64,000 bases of DNA, taken from contig JAUJPF010000001.1 of NCBI GenBank assembly GCA_030447275.1, positions 1-64,000 on the forward strand. Direction: 5' to 3'. The notes beneath the pieces are model-generated. The model was not told the origin of the DNA. It saw nothing but the letters and a program-made list of their open reading frames with translations, and did no database searches. A program made the translations under genes and the position numbers. The DNA is from Solirubrobacteraceae bacterium (GTDB lineage Bacteria > Actinomycetota > Thermoleophilia > Solirubrobacterales > Solirubrobacteraceae). This document shows, in pieces, positions 59,064 to 64,000 of this stretch. Position 1 is the stretch's first letter. Every line of letters begins with the position of its first letter.

Positions 59064-59998
59064 GGCGCCGCGCTCGCCGCCACGTCGGCGTCGACGAGCG
59101 CGCGGTACAGCGTCTGGAGGCGCTCGACCACCGGCCCGCGGCGCCCGTCGCCGATCGTGCGCCCGTCGACGGTCCGCACCGGCACGACGCCGGCGAACGT
59201 GCCGGTCACGAACGCCTCGCGCGCCGAGTAGACGTCGGTCAGGCTGAACGTCGTCTCGCGCGCGGCGATCCCGTTGGCGCGGCACGTCTCGAGCACGTTG
59301 GCGCGCGTGATGCCGGCGAGCGTGAAGCGCCCGTCCGACGTCCACACCTCCGGCGCGTCCTCCGATCCGACGACGACGAAGAAGTGCGTCGAGTTGCACG
59401 TGGCCACGAACCCGTGCGGGTCGAGCATGAGCGCCTCGTCCGCTCCGGCGGTGTAGGCCTGGATGCACGCGGTGATGTCGTTGAGCTTGGAGTGCGCGTT
59501 GAGCTTGGGGTCGAGCGTGTCCGGCGTCGCGCGGCGGACGTGCGTGGTGAAGAGGGTGATCCCCTCGGTCACCGTCGCCGGCAGCGGCTCCTTGTGCTCG
59601 GCGATGACCACCACGGTCGCCGGGCCGATCGTCACGCGCGGGTCCTGGTACGGCGTGCGCTTGACCCCGCGGGTCACCATCAGCCGCACGTGGACGCCGT
59701 CGACCATGTCGTTGGCCCGCAGCGTCGCGTAGATCGCCTCGGTCAGCTCGCGGCGGCTGCGCCCGACGTCGAGCATGATCGCCTTCGCACCCTCGAACAG
59801 CCGGTCGAGGTGGCGCTCGAGGAACGCTGGGTGGCCAGCGCGCACGCGCAGCCCCTCCCACACGCCGTCACCGAGCACGAACCCCGAGTCGAAGACGGAC
59901 ACGACCGCCCGCTCGCGCGGCACGAGCTCGCCGTCGACCCAGACGAGGATCCGCTCGTTGCGCGGGTCGTCGTCGAAGTCGTGCGTGCCCTGGGCCAC
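59060..59998 (-). CDS. class IV PLP aminotransferase (branched-chain/D-amino acid type)
   Basis: 312 residues. ILVWVDGELVPRERAVVSVF, DSGFVLGDGVWEGLRVRAGH, LNAHSKLNDITACIQAYTAG with the PLP Lys, GFVATCNSTHFFVVV and LAGITRANVLETCRANGIAA. It transaminates branched-chain or D-amino acids or acts as an aminodeoxychorismate-lyase-like enzyme. GTG 59998 is chosen because TAGGCT (60011-60006) ends 7 nt upstream; a start at 60034 would run through that element. Coupled to the sulfotransferase. Confidence 0.9.
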   Translation of the reverse strand: MAQGTHDFDDDPRNERILVWVDGELVPRERAVVSVFDSGFVLGDGVWEGLRVRAGHPAFLERHLDRLFEGAKAIMLDVGRSRRELTEAIYATLRANDMVDGVHVRLMVTRGVKRTPYQDPRVTIGPATVVVIAEHKEPLPATVTEGITLFTTHVRRATPDTLDPKLNAHSKLNDITACIQAYTAGADEALMLDPHGFVATCNSTHFFVVVGSEDAPEVWTSDGRFTLAGITRANVLETCRANGIAARETTFSLTDVYSAREAFVTGTFAGVVPVRTVDGRTIGDGRRGPVVERLQTLYRALVDADVAASAAP

Positions 59999-60005
59999 GG
60001 CGCGA

Positions 60006-60011
60006 AGCCTA
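60006..60011 (-). promoter_or_regulatory. TAGGCT leaderless -10 of the class IV aminotransferase
   Basis: On the minus strand TAGGCT ends 7 nt before the GTG at 59998. Confidence 0.5.
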
Positions 60012-60041
60012 CGGGCCGCGTGTGGCGAGCCCACGCGCGGG

Positions 60042-60047
60042 TAAGGG
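60042..60047 (+). promoter_or_regulatory. GGGTAAGGG-type element before the 56-residue protein
   Basis: TAAGGG preceded by CGG ends 7 nt before the ATG at 60055, the same form as the elements in the 13953-13993 palindrome. Confidence 0.4.
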
Positions 60048-60054
60048 CGGGGGG

Positions 60055-60225
60055 ATGAGCGACGGCGGGAGCATCGTCAACGTCGTGAAGGCCGTGCACG
60101 ACGGCGAGCAGGCATCGGTCGAGGTCGTCGTCTCCGGCGACAGCGTCGAGATCGGCGGCTGGGCCTTCGCGCGCGAGGACCTCCTCTTCGCGCTGGGGGC
60201 GAAGGCGCCCGAGGCCGACACGTAG
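60055..60225 (+). CDS. 56-residue conserved-looking small protein
   Basis: A short acidic protein (SIVNVVKAVHDGEQASVEVV; SVEIGGWAFAREDLLFALGA) with alternating beta-like pattern and no membrane segment. Family not recognised. The ATG is preceded by a GGGTAAGGG element 7 nt upstream, and its TAG stop forms the first three bases of the TAGCAT element of the next gene. Third-position GC is high, supporting real coding. Confidence 0.6.
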   Translation: MSDGGSIVNVVKAVHDGEQASVEVVVSGDSVEIGGWAFAREDLLFALGAKAPEADT

Positions 60226-60228
60226 CAT
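60223..60228 (+). promoter_or_regulatory. TAGCAT leaderless -10 of the second P450
   Basis: TAGCAT ends 7 nt before the GTG at 60236; its TAG is also the stop codon of the preceding small gene. Confidence 0.5.
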
Positions 60229-60235
60229 CCGCCGC

Positions 60236-61534
60236 GTGCCGCTTCCGCCCGGCCCGCGGCTGCCTTCGCCGCTCCAGCTCGTGGGGCTCTTCCGCCGCCC
60301 GACGGGCTTCATGGACCGCTGCCACGAGCGCTACGGCGACGCGTTCACGCTGCGCCTGCCCGGCACCGAGCCGATGGTCTTCCTCGCGGACCCTGACGCG
60401 GTCAAGGCGGTGTGGACGCGCGACAAGGTCAACGGCCTGCCGGCGGGGCGGCGGATCACGCTCCAGCCCGTGCTCGGCCCGCGGTCGGTGCTGCTCCAGG
60501 AGGGCGCCGAGCACCTGCGCCGCCGCCGGCTCATGCTGCCGCCGTTCCACGGCGAGCGGATGCGCCGCTACGGCGAGCTCATGGACGCGATCACGCTGCG
60601 CGACGTCGAGCAGTGGCCGGTCGGCCGTCCGTTCGCGCTCATGCCGCGCATGCAGTCGATCACGCGCGACGTGATCCTCCGCGCGGTGTTCGGGACGCAC
60701 GCCGGCCCGCGCGAGGACGAGCTGCGCCGCCGCATCGACGACGTCCTCGTCCGCACGACGAGCGCGCCGACACAGGTCGCGGTGCTGCTCGCCGAGGCGA
60801 CGCGCGTCCGGCGCACGCCGTTTCATCGCGCGGTGCGGCGGATGGACGACGTCGTGTACGAGGAGATCCGCGAACGCCAGCGCGAGCCCGGCCTCGACGA
60901 GCGCGACGACATCCTGTCGATGCTCATCCAGGCCCGCGACGAGGACGGGGCGCCGCTCGACGAGGGGGAGCTGCGCGACCAGCTCGTCACGCTCCTGCTC
61001 GCCGGCCACGAGACGACGGCGACCGCGCTCGCCTGGGCCTTCGACGCCCTGTTCCGCAACCCGGAGGTGCTGGCCCGGCTGCGCGCGTCGCTCGGCGGCG
61101 GAGACGAGTACCTCGACGCGGTCGTGGAGGAGTCGCTGCGGATCCGCCCGACGATCCACGACGTCGGCCGCCGGCTCGGCGAGCCGCTCGCGACGAGGGA
61201 CGGGCTGACCATCGACGCCGGCACCGCGGTGTTCGCGTCAGTGCACCTGATCCACCGCCGCGAGGACGTCTTCCCCGACGCGCACGCGTTCCGGCCGGAG
61301 CGCTTCCTCGGCGACGAACGGCCGTCGACGTACGCGTGGATCCCGTTCGGCGGCGGGATGCGGCGCTGCCTCGGCGCCGCGTTCGCGCAGTTCGAGATGC
61401 GCCGCGTGCTGCGGACGATCCTCGAGCACGCCGACCTCGCGCCGGCCGACCGCCGCCCCGAGCCGGTCGAGCGCCGCCCGGTCACCGTCGTGCCGCGGCA
61501 CGGCACGCCGGCGGTCCTCGCGGCGCGGCGCTAG
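60236..61534 (+). CDS. cytochrome P450, CYP-type with proline-rich N terminus
   Basis: 432 residues. Starts PLPPGPRLPSPLQLVGLF like soluble CYP110/CYP140-type enzymes. Heme loop WIPFGGGMRRCLGAAFAQFE, I-helix TLLLAGHETTATALAWAF, E-x-x-R in VVEESLRIRPTIHDV and the PERF region FRPERFLGD. It has no redox partner nearby. It belongs to a different subfamily from the P450 at 40181 (longer, PPGP start), so the two are not recent duplicates. It converges with the secreted SGNH gene (4-bp overlap). Confidence 0.93.
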   Translation: MPLPPGPRLPSPLQLVGLFRRPTGFMDRCHERYGDAFTLRLPGTEPMVFLADPDAVKAVWTRDKVNGLPAGRRITLQPVLGPRSVLLQEGAEHLRRRRLMLPPFHGERMRRYGELMDAITLRDVEQWPVGRPFALMPRMQSITRDVILRAVFGTHAGPREDELRRRIDDVLVRTTSAPTQVAVLLAEATRVRRTPFHRAVRRMDDVVYEEIRERQREPGLDERDDILSMLIQARDEDGAPLDEGELRDQLVTLLLAGHETTATALAWAFDALFRNPEVLARLRASLGGGDEYLDAVVEESLRIRPTIHDVGRRLGEPLATRDGLTIDAGTAVFASVHLIHRREDVFPDAHAFRPERFLGDERPSTYAWIPFGGGMRRCLGAAFAQFEMRRVLRTILEHADLAPADRRPEPVERRPVTVVPRHGTPAVLAARR

Positions 61535-62847
61535 GGCGCGAGGCGCCGCAGCAGGAACGGCCCGAGCGTCGTCGCGAAGACCGTGTTCATGTGGTTGTCG
61601 TCCTTGTAGACGTACGCGCCACCGACGACCGGGTAGCAGCGCGCGCGGTCGCAGAAGTGGCGGGTGAAGTCGAGGAGGCGGACGCGCGCGGGCCGCTGAC
61701 GGGCCGCCGCGGCCGAGGGATCGGCGGGCATCGCGCCGCTGCGCGGCACGGCGCAGATCCGCGCCGTCCGCGCCCGCCTGCGCAGCGCCCGCAGCACGCA
61801 CGAGGCCGTCGAGAAGCGGATCCGCGGCACGTCGCGGATCACGTAGATCCGCTTCACCGTCGGCGGCACCTGCCGCCAGATGGCGAAGAAGCCGCCGGCG
61901 TTGAAGCCGCGCCCGGCCGAGCTCGAGGTGAAGACGGTGTGGACGCCCGGGTGCGCGCGCAGCCACGCGAGCGCCTCGTCGGCGTGGCGGGCGCACCGCG
62001 CCCGGATCGGGGCGGCGGCGGGGTAGACCTCGGTCGAGAACGCGCAGCCGGCGTGCGTCATCGACACCGCCCGCCACCCGCGCGCCTGGGCGACGACCTC
62101 GACGGCCGCGCGCCAGTGCGCGGAGTGGCTGTCGCCGATCAGCGCTGCCTCCGGCGCCCGAACCTCGTCGCGGTAGCCGAACTCGCACGGGCGCAGGACG
62201 GCGTACGGCGAGCGCCCCTCGGGCCGGCGGCACAGCTGATCGGGCGAGACGACCGCGGCGCGCGGGCTCGGGATGACCGCCCGGCGCAGCGCGCGGTTGA
62301 CGCAGGGCCGCGCGCCGGCGCGGGCCGCCGCGCCGAAGCAGCGCGGCTGACCGAGCGCGCTGATCCTCGCGCCGCGCGTCCCGCGCTCCGGGGCGCGATC
62401 GGCGCCGGCCGCCGACCGGCTCTCGGCGAACCAGCGCACGCGCCCGAAGCCGAGGCCGAGCGCGCGCGGGTGGATGCGCGCGAACACCGAGCGCTGGTCG
62501 CGGCGGACGACGAGCGCGCGGACGGTGCGCCCGCCGAGGCGCAGGACGGGTGCGCCCCGCCCGTCGCCGCCCACGCACAGGCGCCGCAGCGTCGCGCCCC
62601 GCGCCAGCGCGACGCACAGCCCGTCCTCGGCGAGCTGTCCCGCCGCCCACCGCTCGTGGGTGCGCAGCCGCAGCCACAGGTGCGTGTCGCGCTGGCCGAA
62701 GCTCACCTCCCGCAGGTCGAGCGGGCCGCCGCCGGCGTCGTGTGCGTCGTGCCAGACCCGCGGGGAGAAGCCGTGGTCGAGGGGTCCGGCCGCGGCGACG
62801 TCCGCGAGGGCGGCGAGGACGACTGCCAGGGTGGCGAGGAGGCGCAC
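61531..62847 (-). CDS. secreted SGNH-domain protein
   Basis: 438 residues. N-terminal signal peptide (MRLLATLAVVLAALADVAAA). The C-terminal half is an SGNH domain like that attached to OafA acyltransferases: AALIGDSHSAHWRAAVEVVA with the GDSH nucleophile, VHTVFTSSSAG, IYVIRDVPRIR, and DDNHMNTVFATTLGPF with the Asp-His pair. Probably exported and acting on O-acyl groups of a surface polymer. The N-terminal 180 residues are Arg-rich beta sequence without a recognised fold. GTG 62847 is chosen as it begins the signal peptide. Confidence 0.82.
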   Translation of the reverse strand: MRLLATLAVVLAALADVAAAGPLDHGFSPRVWHDAHDAGGGPLDLREVSFGQRDTHLWLRLRTHERWAAGQLAEDGLCVALARGATLRRLCVGGDGRGAPVLRLGGRTVRALVVRRDQRSVFARIHPRALGLGFGRVRWFAESRSAAGADRAPERGTRGARISALGQPRCFGAAARAGARPCVNRALRRAVIPSPRAAVVSPDQLCRRPEGRSPYAVLRPCEFGYRDEVRAPEAALIGDSHSAHWRAAVEVVAQARGWRAVSMTHAGCAFSTEVYPAAAPIRARCARHADEALAWLRAHPGVHTVFTSSSAGRGFNAGGFFAIWRQVPPTVKRIYVIRDVPRIRFSTASCVLRALRRRARTARICAVPRSGAMPADPSAAAARQRPARVRLLDFTRHFCDRARCYPVVGGAYVYKDDNHMNTVFATTLGPFLLRRLAP

Positions 62848-62898
62848 CCATGCGCACGGTACGCGACCGCTCAACGGTGCCGTACCGGGGTCTCGGGG

Positions 62899-62904
62899 TA
62901 GACG
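62899..62904 (+). promoter_or_regulatory. GGGGTAGACG element before the DUF2188 gene
   Basis: TAGACG preceded by GGGG ends 7 nt before the ATG at 62912; one of four GGGTA-type elements in the window. Confidence 0.4.
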
Positions 62905-62911
62905 GCGAACC

Positions 62912-63112
62912 ATGCCCGACATCCACATCATCCCCAGCGGCGATCGCTGGAACGTCAAGCAGGAGAACGGCGACGTCGTCTCGACCCACGACACGCAGGC
63001 CGAAGCCGAGCAGGCCGGCAAGAGCTTCGCCCGGGCCAACGGCGGCGGCGAGGTCTTCACCCACCGCGACGAGGGCGAGTTCTCGCGCATCCGCAAGGGC
63101 GAGTCCGTCTAG
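62912..63112 (+). CDS. DUF2188 family protein
   Basis: 66 residues. DIHIIPSGDRWNVKQENGDV, STHDTQAEAEQAGKSFARAN and GGEVFTHRDEGEFSRI match DUF2188, a small alpha/beta domain common in soil bacteria and often stress-associated. No enzyme activity known to me. Its end overlaps the GST-like gene by 4 bp, tail to tail. Confidence 0.9.
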   Translation: MPDIHIIPSGDRWNVKQENGDVVSTHDTQAEAEQAGKSFARANGGGEVFTHRDEGEFSRIRKGESV

Positions 63113-63849
63113 AGCGCCTCGAGCGGCGCGAGCCACTCGCGCGGCAGCGCGTGCGGCACCGGGCCCGGCAGCGGCGGAACGACGGTCGCGGCCCACCGCA
63201 CGGCGGGGTGGTCGCCGACGTACGGCTCGAGGTCGCCGAACTTCGCGACGCTGCGCAGCGAGCTGGCGATCTGGAAGTCGGCGGCGTTGCGCTCGGCACC
63301 GCCGATGACGCCCTCGTCGCGCAGGCGCTCGACCTCGGCCAGGTGCCCGCGCAGCGCCACCAGGTCCGCGCGCACCGTGGCGGCGTCGGCGCCCGATGTG
63401 CGCGCGAACGTCTTGGCCTGGAGCGACGGGCGGGCAATCAGCGCGCCGGCTGGGATGTTGCCGGCGTCGACCGCGAGCCAACGCCGGACCTCGTAGGAGC
63501 GCGACGCCATGTAGCGGAAGATCCGCCGCGGCACGCCCTGGAGGACCTCGTCGCCCCAGCGCTCGGCCTCCTCCACCCGGCGCCGCGCGTCGGCGTCGCG
63601 CGGGAACAGCGGCGGGTCCGGCTGCATCGCGTCGAGCGCGCGCGAGATCGCCAGCGTGCGCTGGATGCGGCGGCCGTCGACGATGACCGCGGGGACCGTG
63701 CCGCCGCGGAACCGCAGCGCGCGCAGCATCAGCGGGTGCATCCCGGGCACGAGCTGCACGACCCGGTGCTCGATGCCCTTGTGCTCGAGCATCGCCCGGG
63801 CGGCGAGGGCCGGGTGGGAGGTCGTGAGCGCGTAGAGCGTCGCGGGCAT
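63109..63849 (-). CDS. glutathione S-transferase-like protein
   Basis: 246 residues. Thioredoxin-like N-terminal domain (TLYALTTSHPALAARAMLEH; FRGGTVPAVIVDGRRIQRTL) and a helical C-terminal domain (GVIGGAERNAADFQIASSLR). The usual Ser/Tyr/Cys active-site region is SHPALAA, with a Ser candidate. Function unknown; actinobacteria usually use mycothiol. TAGCGT (63861-63856) ends 6 nt before its ATG, suggesting a leaderless start. Confidence 0.82.
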   Translation of the reverse strand: MPATLYALTTSHPALAARAMLEHKGIEHRVVQLVPGMHPLMLRALRFRGGTVPAVIVDGRRIQRTLAISRALDAMQPDPPLFPRDADARRRVEEAERWGDEVLQGVPRRIFRYMASRSYEVRRWLAVDAGNIPAGALIARPSLQAKTFARTSGADAATVRADLVALRGHLAEVERLRDEGVIGGAERNAADFQIASSLRSVAKFGDLEPYVGDHPAVRWAATVVPPLPGPVPHALPREWLAPLEAL

Positions 63850-63855
63850 GCGCCG

Positions 63856-63861
63856 ACGCTA
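63856..63861 (-). promoter_or_regulatory. TAGCGT leaderless -10 of the GST-like gene
   Basis: On the minus strand TAGCGT ends 6 nt before the ATG at 63849; its TAG is also the stop codon of the gene upstream. Confidence 0.5.
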
Positions 63862-64000
63862 CCGCCCGTCGCGCCGGCGCACGAAGAAGGTGATCGCCAC
63901 GACCATCACGCCGAGCGCGGCGAGCGCGGCGAGCAGCGTCACCCAGATCGGCTGGTCCTCGGTCCCCCGGCGGATCGCCTGGAAGACGATCGACGCGCCG
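63859..64000 (-). CDS. C-terminal fragment of a membrane protein, cut by window edge
   Basis: Only the last 46 residues are in the window: a short polar part (VFQAIRRGTEDQPIW), one membrane segment (VTLLAALAALGVMVVAITFF) and a basic end (VRRRDGR) before TAG at 63861-63859. Family cannot be judged. Its stop overlaps the promoter-like hexamer of the GST-like gene. Confidence 0.6.
   Translation of the reverse strand, partial: GASIVFQAIRRGTEDQPIWVTLLAALAALGVMVVAITFFVRRRDGR

Overview
The window is a high-GC (about 70% by eye) chromosomal segment with dense genes, many GTG starts and 1-8 bp stop/start overlaps. Gene content (glucosyl-3-phosphoglycerate synthase, RecQ fused to a phosphoribosyltransferase, DUF72, DUF2188, HipA-like kinase with DUF3037, several actinobacterial-type sigma and TetR regulators) points to an actinobacterium, most likely Thermoleophilia/Solirubrobacterales. 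That placement is an inference; no rRNA is present. I saw no tRNA, rRNA, CRISPR array, insertion sequence or replication origin.

Layout. (1) 1-11151: the 3' part of a giant RHS/YD-repeat polymorphic toxin with a variable C-terminal tip, followed by four small genes. Each small gene starts inside the stop codon (GTGA or ATGA) of the intact toxin tip or of a decayed toxin tail. This is a graveyard of toxin-immunity cassettes and is visibly richer in A/T than the rest. (2) 11176-29872: housekeeping and regulation: two membrane proteins on a shared divergent promoter, 3-methyladenine glycosylase, a receiver protein, a phosphoesterase, a nucleotidyltransferase-like protein, a frameshifted superoxide dismutase, GpgS, an ECF sigma factor, a TetR regulator, a group-2-like sigma factor, a subtilase, RecQ-PRTase, a DUF72/nuclease-like/RNase II operon, a large membrane protein, a MerR regulator and an EmrB/QacA exporter. 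(3) 30012-41377: a tightly coupled plus-strand biosynthetic operon: stand-alone adenylation enzyme, FAD monooxygenase, carrier protein, thioester-reductase-like SDR, class III aminotransferase, SRPBCC protein, acyl-CoA dehydrogenase-like flavoprotein, two KAS III-like enzymes, a Baeyer-Villiger-type monooxygenase and a P450, joined by a convergent methyltransferase. (4) 42335-53978: a lipid-modification block in alternating operons: GST; hydrolase/R2-like diiron-SCP2/GDSL; carrier protein/desaturase/fatty acyl-AMP ligase/cyclopropane-synthase-like methyltransferase; DUF2855/aldehyde dehydrogenase/GMC oxidoreductase. (5) 54062-64000: STAS antagonist, degenerate J-domain protein, thioesterase, HipA-like kinase, DUF3037-PdxH fusion, small zinc-ribbon protein, DUF4126, sulfotransferase, class IV aminotransferase, second P450, secreted SGNH protein, DUF2188, GST-like protein and an edge fragment.

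How they work together. Regions 3 and 4 look like one large undescribed biosynthetic locus. In region 3 an amino acid (aspartate by my reading of the pocket residues) would be activated, loaded on a carrier, and then oxidised, reduced, aminated and condensed by KAS III-like enzymes. In region 4 a fatty acid would be activated by the FAAL, carried on a second ACP, desaturated, and methylated or cyclopropanated. The EmrB-type exporter just upstream could export or protect. The product cannot be deduced from sequence alone.

A window-wide feature is the start-site grammar. At least a dozen genes have a TAnnnT hexamer ending 6-7 nt before the ATG/GTG, as expected for leaderless mRNAs. A second group has GGGTA-type hexamers at the same distance, including a 41-bp near-palindrome that contains both start codons of a divergent pair.
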